From contig JAAWLS010000054.1 of assembly GCA_022798035.1 (NCBI GenBank), forward strand, positions 1 through 10,294: a stretch of 10,294 bases of DNA, read 5' to 3'. Of this stretch, positions 5,352 through 10,016 are shown piece by piece. Position 1 is the stretch's first letter; each line of letters starts with the position of its first letter. The position numbers and the translations under genes were made by a program. The stretch is from Lachnospiraceae bacterium. GTDB taxonomy: Bacteria > Bacillota > Clostridia > Lachnospirales > Lachnospiraceae. The notes beneath the pieces were generated by a model. That model was given only the letters and a program-made list of their open reading frames with translations, was not told the origin of the DNA and did not search any database.

Positions 5352-5354
5352 AAA

Positions 5355-5446
5355 CGCCGACGGTAGGATTTGAACCCACAGACCATGTTCTCCATGGCAC
5401 ATCAGTTTTCAAGACTGCGCCCTTATAACCATTTGGGTACGTCGGC
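5355..5446 (-). tRNA. tRNA-Ser(UGA), first copy
   Basis: A 92-nt class II tRNA. The acceptor is GCCGACG/CGTCGGC with discriminator G, as expected for serine. The anticodon stem GCAGT/ACTG carries loop CTTGAAA, so the anticodon is UGA. The long variable arm is built on CCATG/CATGG, and the T arm is GTGGG-TTCAAAT-CCTAC. The D arm is CCCAAATGGTTATAAGGG. CCA is not encoded. A perfect 9-bp hairpin follows 3 nt downstream. All diagnostic serine features are present, so this should be a working tRNA. Confidence 0.93.
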
Positions 5447-5449
5447 ATA

Positions 5450-5514
5450 ATGGGAATGCTTTTTGTAAAGCTTGTTTATTTTTGGAATCAACCCATAGGC
5501 TTTACCATTCCCAT
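5450..5514 (-). repeat. Double-stem hairpin directly behind tRNA-Ser(GCU)
   Basis: On the minus strand ATGGGAATG (5514-5506) pairs with CATTCCCAT (5458-5450). The adjacent GTAAAGC (5505-5499) pairs with GCTTTAC (5471-5465), giving 16 bp with a single 6-nt bulge. It fills the whole spacer between two serine tRNAs and begins 2 nt after the upstream tRNA. The loop contains GGGTTGATTCC, which resembles a T-loop. No U run follows; the next tRNA begins 3 nt later. Confidence 0.65.
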
Positions 5515-5516
5515 AA

Positions 5517-5608
5517 CGCAGATAGCAGGACTTGAACCTACACGCCGTCATTTGACGGTTACTGACGGTTTAGCAAACCGTTCCCTTACCAGTTAGGGTT
5601 ATATCTGC
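5517..5608 (-). tRNA. tRNA-Ser(GCU)
   Basis: A 92-nt class II tRNA. The acceptor is GCAGATA/TATCTGC with discriminator G. The D arm is built on CCCTAACTGGTAAGGG. The anticodon stem ACGGT/ACCGT carries loop TTGCTAA, anticodon GCU, reading AGC/AGU serine codons. The variable arm is CCGTC-AAAT-GACGG and the T arm GTAGG-TTCAAGT-CCTGC. No CCA is encoded. Together with the UGA tRNAs it lets the element read both serine codon boxes. Confidence 0.93.
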
Positions 5609-5613
5609 AAAAC

Positions 5614-5644
5614 CGGCGGCAACGAGACCAACAAGCTGCCGCCG
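5614..5644. repeat. Strong GC hairpin upstream of tRNA-Ser(GCU)
   Basis: CGGCGGCA (5614-5621) and TGCCGCCG (5637-5644) pair perfectly around a 15-nt loop. It is by far the most GC-rich structure in this AT-rich stretch and lies 5 nt before the 5' end of the tRNA on the minus strand. Only GTTTTG follows it, so termination would be weak. A processing signal is possible. Confidence 0.6.
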
Positions 5645-5738
5645 ATAATTCATATAATCCACCATTTACCAGCCTTGTGTTAAGCCCATCAGCAATTACA
5701 ATTAACCCGAATAAACATTTTCCAAGGATTTTGTAAAA
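5645..5738. other. Non-coding stretch without recognisable feature
   Basis: No ribosome site, credible ORF, tRNA arm or strong hairpin is visible here. It separates the GC hairpin from the heptamer repeat array. Confidence 0.5.
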
Positions 5739-5831
5739 CTTTTGTCTTTAACATTTGCTCTTTCAACTTTGAAGAAAATAAACTTTGACCTTTCAGCTTT
5801 AAGATTTGAGCTTTGCTCTTTAATCTTTGCA
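5739..5831. repeat. Twelve-unit 7-bp repeat, CTTTNNN
   Basis: On the plus strand twelve heptamers of the form CTTTNNN (ten) or ATTTNNN (two) follow each other. Five units occupy 5739-5773, then a 9-nt break (GAAAATAAA), then seven units at 5783-5831. The last three bases of each unit vary. Units 1-5 and 7-11 show the same order, with the CTTTAA[C/G] unit followed by the ATTTG-type unit, so the array may have been doubled. A period of 7 does not fit codons, so this is DNA- or RNA-level structure. Part of it (5798-5828) also folds as AAGATT/AATCTT around GAGC/GCTC. Confidence 0.8.
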
Positions 5832-5849
5832 GTTGAAGTATTTGTTTTT

Positions 5850-5880
5850 ACAATCGCTCTCCCAACTGAGCTACAAGTCC
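5850..5880 (-). pseudogene. Orphan tRNA 5' half (acceptor strand + D arm), possibly part of a permuted tRNA
   Basis: The minus strand reads GGACTTG-TA-GCTCAGTTGGGAGAGC, a textbook 5' acceptor strand, U8-A9 and D arm, then GATTGT, where the anticodon stem should begin. Downstream there is no anticodon loop, T arm or CAAGTCC; the sequence runs into the heptamer array. The only matching 3' half is upstream: T-arm plus CAAGTCT at 5883-5889, which pairs with GGACTTG over all seven positions. So this is either a truncated tRNA or the second half of a permuted one. Confidence 0.65.
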
Positions 5881-5973
5881 GCAGACTTGGATGGAATCGA
5901 ACCACCGACATCTTGTTTATACAAATTTGGTTTTCAAGACCAATTCATATTATCTTCGCCCATTGAAGTTTGC
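5880..5973 (-). tRNA. tRNA-Ser(UGA), second copy, atypical acceptor and D arm
   Basis: The anticodon arm TTGGT-CTTGAAA-ACCAA is perfect and gives UGA. A variable arm TTGT-ATAA-ACAA and a T arm GGTGG-TTCGATT-CCATC follow, so the body is class II serine. The ends are imperfect: GCAAACTT pairs with AAGTCTGC with one A-C mismatch and only if base 66 is skipped. The D arm is 4 nt too long and lacks the usual GGCTGAGTGG core. The 3' acceptor strand pairs perfectly instead with the tRNA 5' half that follows. It may be functional, decaying, or the first part of a permuted gene. Confidence 0.6.
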
Positions 5974-6071
5974 AGATTTCTTTATTGTTTCACATTGGTC
6001 TGTACCTGCAAAAGACACACGAATTGTAGTTTAGGGTTTTCGGCAAACAGTGGATAGAATTTATTTAATTT

Positions 6072-6713
6072 TTAATATTCAATCGTGATTTCCGTCAATG
6101 CATTGCTGACCGAAAGTGCGCTGTCAACTTCTGCCATGAAATCATTGATTTTCTTTTCCAAATCCTCAATCTTGTCAAGAACATGGAGCGGGTCAACCAG
6201 TTCGTACTGGTTGGATTTCAAAAAGTCTGCCTTGACCTTTTCGATGTCGGCAGCATTTGTCTTTCCATCTTTCTGTCCATAGATTGCGGTTACATACTGT
6301 TCCGCCCTCTGTTCAAGGTCTTTTCCGTTTTCCAGATTGATTTGCATTTGAGCCTTATCGTAATGCTTCCGCATAGCATTCATAAGTGTTTTGTAAAATT
6401 CCATTCCGTGATTTTTCATCCAAATGGCTTCTGCCCTTGTATATTCCACGCCGGAAATTTCGACTTTGGTTACAGCATTGGAAAGTATGACTGCTCGTTT
6501 TATTGCTGTTTGACGGTTGATAAAGTCAGTTGCCTTGTCATACCCTCCTTGCATGATTTTGATATAATCATCAAGCGGAACACCGCCTATCTTATCGTTT
6601 GAATGTTTGTTCGCAACACTGTAAACACCTTCTGCGATTGCTTTCTCAATCCGGCTGTCAAGCAGTTTTAATTCTGCAAGAGCCTTATGAACGGTCATGG
6701 TTTCAGTCGTCAT
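6072..6713 (-). CDS. Unknown 213-aa helical phage protein
   Basis: The ATG at 6713 has AGGAGGG at good spacing. The product begins MTTETMTVHKALAELKLLDS and is almost entirely helix-favouring and charged, with coiled-coil-like stretches near 5-35, 105-135 and 170-200. There is no signal peptide, membrane segment, cysteine cluster or catalytic motif that I recognise. From memory, proteins with a TVHKALAELKxLDxRI N-terminus occur in Clostridia phages as hypotheticals, with no role I can cite. It stands alone between tRNA-Gln and the serine tRNAs, in the same direction, so it is probably co-transcribed with them. Confidence 0.82.
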   Translation of the reverse strand: MTTETMTVHKALAELKLLDSRIEKAIAEGVYSVANKHSNDKIGGVPLDDYIKIMQGGYDKATDFINRQTAIKRAVILSNAVTKVEISGVEYTRAEAIWMKNHGMEFYKTLMNAMRKHYDKAQMQINLENGKDLEQRAEQYVTAIYGQKDGKTNAADIEKVKADFLKSNQYELVDPLHVLDKIEDLEKKINDFMAEVDSALSVSNALTEITIEY

Positions 6714-6760
6714 AAAAAATCCCTCCTAAACTTTAATTTTTATATAGCCTTTCGGATGAA

Positions 6761-6832
6761 CCGGGGCACCGGGACTCGAACCCGGAAATACAGCAGTCAA
6801 AGTGCTGCGCCTTACCGTTTGGCGATAGCCCT
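6761..6832 (-). tRNA. tRNA-Gln(UUG)
   Basis: A 72-nt tRNA. The D arm is GCC...GGC, the anticodon stem CAGCA/TGCTG carries loop CTTTGAC with anticodon UUG, and the T arm CCGGG-TTCGAGT-CCCGG is perfect. The discriminator is G. The acceptor AGGGCTA/TGCCCCG has two non-pairs (1-72 A-G and 5-68 C-C); a weak 1-72 pair is a glutamine identity trait, the 5-68 mismatch is not. It begins 5 nt after the stop of the upstream 61-aa gene, so the two must share a transcript. Confidence 0.85.
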
Positions 6833-6837
6833 AAAAT

Positions 6838-7023
6838 TTATTCAACGACGATTTTATGCCCGTCAACTTCATTTATTTCAAAAACCCAGCATCCCATGAA
6901 GCACGAACATTTCTCTTGAAGTTTCTTTGTTTCCCTTTCTTCAACTTCTTCTGTTGAATTTCCGACTGTCAGATATGCTTCATCGTCGCAGTCGTCCATA
7001 TAATCAACTCTAAATAATTTCAT
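6838..7023 (-). CDS. Unknown 61-aa acidic protein with CSCFMGC motif
   Basis: The frame is open far upstream, but ATG 7023 has AGGAGGG just ahead and overlaps the stop of the upstream gene (ATGA), so it is the start. The product begins MKLFRVDYMDDCDDEAYLTV, is acidic, and has the cysteine cluster CSCFMGC near residues 41-47 and an ending EINEVDGHKIVVE. This pattern looks like small hypothetical proteins of Clostridia phages. The cysteines might bind a metal, but there is no second clear pair apart from C12. The stop lies 5 nt from tRNA-Gln. Confidence 0.78.
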   Translation of the reverse strand: MKLFRVDYMDDCDDEAYLTVGNSTEEVEERETKKLQEKCSCFMGCWVFEINEVDGHKIVVE

Positions 7024-7205
7024 TCTTCCCTCCTGATAATCCTGTCTGCTATTCTCCTTGCCGCACACTCTCTGTCTATGTGCGACGGAAGTTCTTTTAT
7101 CGCACTTTCTATGCTTGCGACAAATGCGCCATATAAAACTTTGTCCTCGATAAGTGCTGATTTCAGTTTTCGGAAAAGTTCTGTGTTTTCTTGGACTGTG
7201 TTCAT
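7020..7205 (-). CDS. Unknown 61-aa helical protein
   Basis: ATG 7205 is preceded by AAGGCGG at good spacing. The product is a small, mostly helical protein (MNTVQENTELFRKLKSALIE...) with a basic C-terminus RRIADRIIRREE. No cysteine knuckle is seen, no membrane segment and no known motif. It is coupled to the next gene by an ATGA overlap, whose ribosome site lies in its last codons. It is the first gene after a 100-nt spacer behind the recombinase module. Confidence 0.72.
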   Translation of the reverse strand: MNTVQENTELFRKLKSALIEDKVLYGAFVASIESAIKELPSHIDRECAARRIADRIIRREE

Positions 7206-7261
7206 ATTGCACCGCCTTAATGTTTGATTTTAGTGTTGGTATCTTTAGTATTTTGATTTGA

Positions 7262-7302
7262 TTTAATCGGGAGTGGGGTAGAAGTGTCTTTTGCGGATTA
7301 AA
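7262..7302. repeat. 7-bp inverted repeat in spacer behind the recombinase module
   Basis: TTTAATC (7262-7268) and GATTAAA (7296-7302) are perfect complements 27 nt apart, in the 102-nt gap between the recombinase-like gene and the 61-aa gene. There is no U run, so a terminator is unlikely. It could be an operator or chance in AT-rich DNA. No convincing promoter was found in this gap. Confidence 0.3.
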
Positions 7303-7307
7303 GATTA

Positions 7308-7787
7308 TTATTTGTCTTGCAAACTGCTTTTCCAGTCATAAAATCTTGTCCTCATATCTCCATAAACCATGTTATCATCACTTCCGTTATATTTCTTTCT
7401 AAGATATACTTCCAACATGACGATAAGACGATTTTGTAAAAGTTGCGAAGGATTTCCTTTACAGTTCTTAGCGATAATCATACGATAATCAAGGTTTGGA
7501 TAATATGTATCAATCAAAAATACATTTCTATCCTCCAATATTTGCCTTAATTTTATGTGTGCATAATCATCTTCAAACAAATCTGACGTATCGGAAACTA
7601 AAAGAACAAAATCCTTTTCGTCTTCCAGCAGCTCTCTAATCTCTTTCATATCCTCGTAGTTTTCAGAAGATTTTTCACAGATAAATTTATCTATCGGAAA
7701 ATCCATCTGTTTTGAAAATTCAATGACTTTATTTTTGCGATTTTTAAAATTTCCGTCTTTATCTCTTACATATCCAAATATCTTCAT
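7308..7787 (-). CDS. Serine-recombinase-like protein without catalytic residues
   Basis: The 159-aa product follows the start of the neighbouring recombinase: MKIFGYVRDKDGN against MKIGYARVSSKAQ, then DKFICEKSSENYEDMKEIRELLED, a hydrophobic strand FVLLVSDTSDLFEDD at the place of the IILSIDRLGRN strand, and NVFLIDTYYPNLD at the place of KVLDMPLLD. The fold order of a resolvase catalytic domain seems kept. The nucleophile serine and the arginines of YARVSS and DRLGR are gone, and no helix-turn-helix follows. So it should not cut DNA. It lies 6 nt behind the active gene with a weak AAAGG site. It may modulate the recombinase by hetero-pairing; that is inference. Confidence 0.75.
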   Translation of the reverse strand: MKIFGYVRDKDGNFKNRKNKVIEFSKQMDFPIDKFICEKSSENYEDMKEIRELLEDEKDFVLLVSDTSDLFEDDYAHIKLRQILEDRNVFLIDTYYPNLDYRMIIAKNCKGNPSQLLQNRLIVMLEVYLRKKYNGSDDNMVYGDMRTRFYDWKSSLQDK

Positions 7788-7793
7788 TTCACA

Positions 7794-8390
7794 TCACGAC
7801 CTTTCTTTCAGCAGATTATCAAGCTTTGGTCTGGAAACATTCAATCGTCTTGCAAATTCAGCCTTTGAAAGTTCTCCCTCCTCAAACAGTTTGATATTTT
7901 CAGAAAACAGTTCTTCATCAATTTCCATCTTCTTCCTGCCGCAGTTCTTGAATTTTCCCTCACGCATTGCAATAGCAATTCCTTCTTCCTGCCTCTCTTT
8001 TATGTGTTCCCTCTCTAAGTTCGCAACGTAGGAGAGTATCTGCAAAACAAGGTCAGCTATGAACGTGTCCGTCAAATCTCCAGTTCTACCGACTGTTGTG
8101 TCAAGAAGTGGCATATCCAAAACTTTCACATCTGCCTTAATCTCTTTTGTGATTTTTCTCCATTCCTCCGTAACCTCGTTGTAATTTCTTCCCAAGCGGT
8201 CTATCGAAAGAATTATGACAATATCATCACTTGTCAACTCTGAAATCATTTTCTGATATTCTGGTCGCACAAAGTTTTTTCCGGATATTTTGTCGGTATA
8301 AATCTTTTCACACCCTGCCGCCTCTAATGCCTCTAACTGTCTTGCTAAATTTTGAGCCTTTGATGAAACCCTTGCATATCCAATCTTCAT
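7794..8390 (-). CDS. Small serine recombinase (resolvase/invertase family)
   Basis: The start at ATG 8390 has GGAGG 7 nt upstream and gives the classical MKIGYARVSSKAQN N-terminus, with the nucleophile serine in the RVSS motif. The frame is open 18 codons earlier but without a ribosome site. Further family marks are the SGKNFVRPEYQKMI region, the IILSIDRLGRN strand with catalytic arginines, a long dimer helix (about 100-140, with ILSYVANLEREHIKERQEEGI) and a C-terminal helix-turn-helix SKAEFARRLNVSRPKLDNLL. At 198 aa it is the normal size of Pin/Tn3-type enzymes, too short for a large integrase. It probably resolves multimers or inverts DNA. No crossover site was identified. Confidence 0.94.
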   Translation of the reverse strand: MKIGYARVSSKAQNLARQLEALEAAGCEKIYTDKISGKNFVRPEYQKMISELTSDDIVIILSIDRLGRNYNEVTEEWRKITKEIKADVKVLDMPLLDTTVGRTGDLTDTFIADLVLQILSYVANLEREHIKERQEEGIAIAMREGKFKNCGRKKMEIDEELFSENIKLFEEGELSKAEFARRLNVSRPKLDNLLKERS

Positions 8391-8415
8391 ATCGCTACCT
8401 CCTTCGTTTTCTTTT

Positions 8416-8444
8416 ATTGTATCATATTTTGCCTTGCATTGCAA
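8416..8444 (-). promoter_or_regulatory. Promoter of the recombinase gene
   Basis: On the minus strand TTGCAA (8444-8439) and TACAAT (8421-8416) are separated by 17 nt, matching 4/6 and 5/6 of the vegetative sigma consensus. The predicted start of transcription is about 20 nt before the recombinase ATG. Confidence 0.75.
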
Positions 8445-8445
8445 G
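8433..8445. promoter_or_regulatory. Candidate operator, CTTGCA-T-TGCAAG
   Basis: A perfect 6-bp-arm palindrome covers the -35 box of the recombinase promoter and lies in the divergent spacer shared with the RHH gene. A bound dimer would block recombinase transcription. The RHH protein or the recombinase itself is the natural candidate to bind; neither is proven. Confidence 0.5.
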
Positions 8446-8463
8446 ATATATAATCATTTTATA

Positions 8464-8492
8464 TTGATTTTTCTTGCCATATCTGCTATGAT
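8464..8492 (+). promoter_or_regulatory. Promoter of the RHH gene (extended -10)
   Basis: TTGATT (8464-8469) and TATGAT (8487-8492) are 17 nt apart, and TGC precedes the -10 box, an extended -10 element. The RHH ATG follows 23 nt later with AAAGGAGG between. It runs divergently from the recombinase promoter, with 19 nt between the two -35 boxes. Confidence 0.75.
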
Positions 8493-8515
8493 TGTAGGAA
8501 AAAGGAGGTATTGCC

Positions 8516-8671
8516 ATGTCAGCAAGCAATTTTACATTCCGTATGCCCGATGAACTTCGCGAGAAGTTGGAACAAGATGCTAAGCGTGATAGCAGGTCTC
8601 TATCCAATCTGATTATCAAAGTATTAAATGACTACGTTGAAAATAAATCAGAGGATAAAGAGAAAAGATAA
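8516..8671 (+). CDS. Ribbon-helix-helix (Arc/MetJ-type) DNA-binding regulator, 51 aa
   Basis: The only plus-strand gene I accept. GGAGG lies 7 nt before ATG 8516. The product begins MSASNFTFRMPDELREKLEQ: an alternating beta strand (NFTFRMP) that would form the DNA-binding ribbon, then two helices (DELREKLEQDAKRDS and SLSNLIIKVLNDYVE) and a charged tail. This is the Arc-like RHH pattern at its usual size; such proteins bind as dimers or tetramers to short palindromes. It is transcribed away from the recombinase and shares a control region of about 125 bp with it, so it probably represses the recombinase, itself, or both. A terminator follows 77 nt downstream, making it a single-gene unit. Confidence 0.9.
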   Translation: MSASNFTFRMPDELREKLEQDAKRDSRSLSNLIIKVLNDYVENKSEDKEKR

Positions 8672-8748
8672 AGTATATGGTTATCAAGGTTTTGTAAGGT
8701 ATATATAATATAATTAAATATAGACTTTTTGTTTTAAAAATAATTTTT

Positions 8749-8781
8749 AAGGTGTCCTATGTGGATGCCTTTTTATTTTTT
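8749..8781 (+). terminator. Intrinsic terminator behind the RHH gene
   Basis: AAGGTGTCC (8749-8757) pairs with GGATGCCTT (8763-8771) over nine positions, two of them G-U, around a 5-nt loop. T-rich sequence to 8781 follows. It is oriented to stop plus-strand transcription from the RHH promoter. Confidence 0.85.
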
Positions 8782-9035
8782 CGGAATTTTCAGAAATAGG
8801 TCTACAAAGGGCGTTTTTTTGAATTTTCCGACCACAGTTAGCTTAATAAGCGGATTTGAACGTTTCCCACAAACCCCCACACCATCCCTTTTGACGCTCC
8901 GTCCGCTCCCGCGCCCCTCAAACCGCCTAAAATCTATGTGCAATATGCACAAAAAACAACTAATCATAATCGAACATTCATTCGTAACATAATAGTGTAC
9001 CTTTTAATGCAATCCACACCACCACATATAGACCC
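8782..9035. other. Non-coding spacer with strand-biased G/C patch
   Basis: No ORF with a ribosome site is found on either strand. The DNA from about 8860 to 8930 is strongly C-rich on plus (G-rich on minus), with several runs of 3-5 G within 60 nt on the minus strand, unlike the AT-rich surroundings. This could allow a G-quadruplex or mark an origin or transfer-related site. A palindrome follows at 8937-8951. I see no clear terminator for the minus-strand gene that ends at 9036. Confidence 0.5.
8937..8951. promoter_or_regulatory. 15-bp palindrome TGTGCA-ATA-TGCACA
   Basis: Two perfect 6-nt arms flank three bases, the form of a dimeric protein binding site. It lies between the C-rich patch and the end of the 245-aa gene. 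On the minus strand it is preceded by a T run. A recombinase, RHH or initiator site are all possible. Confidence 0.45.
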
Positions 9036-9773
9036 TCACTCCCCATCCACCACAACATCTATCTCTTTAGCCTCACCGCCGCCCAGTTTCGGCAATTCCG
9101 TTAATATGCGTTGCTTTATCTGTTCCTGTTGCACCATGCGGCGCGGCTCGTACAGCTTACCTAACTCGTCCTCATTGTTCGCCCTTAATGCGTGTCCCAT
9201 AGTGTCGTTGCTCAATCCGTTTGTATTGGAATCCTGCATTTCTTCTTGTAATTTTTTGATTACGTCAAACCGTTTAGAGCTTAATATATCATTACTCTTA
9301 CACGCATTACCCTTATATTCCACCGTATCTCCATTGCCATAATTTATAATATATAGATTATTATATTCCTCATCCATATCCGTTTTAGATATATTAAATA
9401 CATAACCATTAGTATTATTAGCCTTATGCCATAAATACAATGTATATCTATTTATTCCAGTTAAATTACTAAACTGATTATATTTAATAACTCCACCATA
9501 TCTTTTGTTTAATTTAATAAACATATTGCATACAGACTCTACATCATAGACATTGTATGTCAATAGCTTAGATTTGCAGTTATTAAATCTAATATCGCCA
9601 TAATCAGGCTTAAATACCAGCTCATAAATATCTTGCCAAAACGAATCAATTATATCAGCCTTGCGCTTTTCTGGAGCATCGGACACGGAAAATTCTTTAT
9701 ACAGGCGCATAAACTCCATTTCTACCTGTTCTGCAAAAGACAGAACTTCTTGTTGATTCTGCACTTTCTCCAC
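9036..9773 (-). CDS. Unknown 245-aa protein with possible helix-turn-helix, ends in LPKLGGG-type tail
   Basis: I prefer GTG 9773 as start because GGAGG lies 8 nt upstream; a TTG eight codons earlier is in frame but overlaps no better site. The middle part (about 75-125) holds SVCNMFIKLNKRYGGVIKYN followed by FSNLTGINRYTLYLWHKAN, which resembles a helix-turn-helix with recognition helix. The C-terminus has GHALRANNEDELGKLYEPRR and EQIKQRILTELPKLGGG. Proteins with this order (HTH-like centre, an 'A-L-x-N' motif, ending ELPKLG/ELPRL) are familiar to me from gut Clostridia phages and plasmids, always hypothetical. It sits beside a repeat-rich AT region, which suggests an origin- or partition-binding role; that is inference. 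Confidence 0.8.
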   Translation of the reverse strand: MEKVQNQQEVLSFAEQVEMEFMRLYKEFSVSDAPEKRKADIIDSFWQDIYELVFKPDYGDIRFNNCKSKLLTYNVYDVESVCNMFIKLNKRYGGVIKYNQFSNLTGINRYTLYLWHKANNTNGYVFNISKTDMDEEYNNLYIINYGNGDTVEYKGNACKSNDILSSKRFDVIKKLQEEMQDSNTNGLSNDTMGHALRANNEDELGKLYEPRRMVQQEQIKQRILTELPKLGGGEAKEIDVVVDGE

Positions 9774-9795
9774 GTCCTGCACCTCCAATCCGCTC

Positions 9796-9845
9796 AAAAA
9801 TAAAAATAACCCGAAAACCTAGTATAGCGACTAGGCTTCCGGGTT
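9796..9845 (-). terminator. Intrinsic terminator in the leader of the 245-aa gene
   Basis: On the minus strand AACCCG (9845-9840) pairs with CGGGTT (9813-9808), and inside it CCTAGT (9835-9830) pairs with ACTAGG (9823-9818), with 4-nt internal loops and a 6-nt end loop. TATTTTTATTTTT follows to 9796. It ends only about 10 nt before the ribosome site of the gene, leaving no room for another promoter. Confidence 0.85.
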
Positions 9846-9909
9846 CCAAGTTTCCCTCTACAATTCCATCTCAAAAGTTAATGTTGTGTAAATCTGTTAA
9901 ATTATAAAA

Positions 9910-9938
9910 AACATAACATAGATTTATTTATCTGTCAA
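9910..9938 (-). promoter_or_regulatory. Promoter upstream of the 245-aa gene
   Basis: On the minus strand a perfect TTGACA (9938-9933) and TATGTT (9915-9910) are separated by 17 nt. This is the only full-consensus -35 box I found in this stretch. Transcription should start near 9903, giving a leader of about 130 nt that includes the terminator. Confidence 0.75.
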
Positions 9939-9946
9939 CTATGGAT

Positions 9947-9968
9947 TTATAGAACATACATTCTATAA
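9947..9968. promoter_or_regulatory. Inverted repeat TTATAGAA-N6-TTCTATAA just upstream of the promoter
   Basis: Perfect 8-bp arms with a 6-nt spacer, 8 nt upstream of the -35 box. The position suits an activator or repressor of the leader promoter. In AT-rich DNA a chance match is possible, but eight matching pairs with two G-C are uncommon. Confidence 0.5.
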
Positions 9969-10016
9969 GCTGTATATATAATATATATCCGCGAGCGTAT
10001 TATAATAATTTAATAC

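Noticed and set aside
5702..5911. 69-aa minus-strand open frame (MSVVRFHPS...) across the heptamer array
   Set aside because: It starts inside a tRNA, contains the typical translation of a tRNA D arm (SSVGRA), has no ribosome site and runs through a 7-bp repeat that shifts codon phase.
6183..6602. 139-aa plus-strand frame
   Set aside because: It lies entirely antisense to the well-supported 213-aa gene, lacks a ribosome site and has shadow-like composition.
8676..8703. TTATCAAGGTTTTG, reminiscent of half of an invertase crossover site (hix/gix type)
   Set aside because: Only one half is similar, dyad symmetry is poor and no second copy was seen in the window, so I do not call a recombination site.
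8759..8992. 77-aa plus-strand and 64-aa minus-strand frames between the RHH gene and the 245-aa gene
   Set aside because: Neither has a ribosome site. The plus frame begins inside a terminator hairpin, and both are products of the low-complexity G/C patch.
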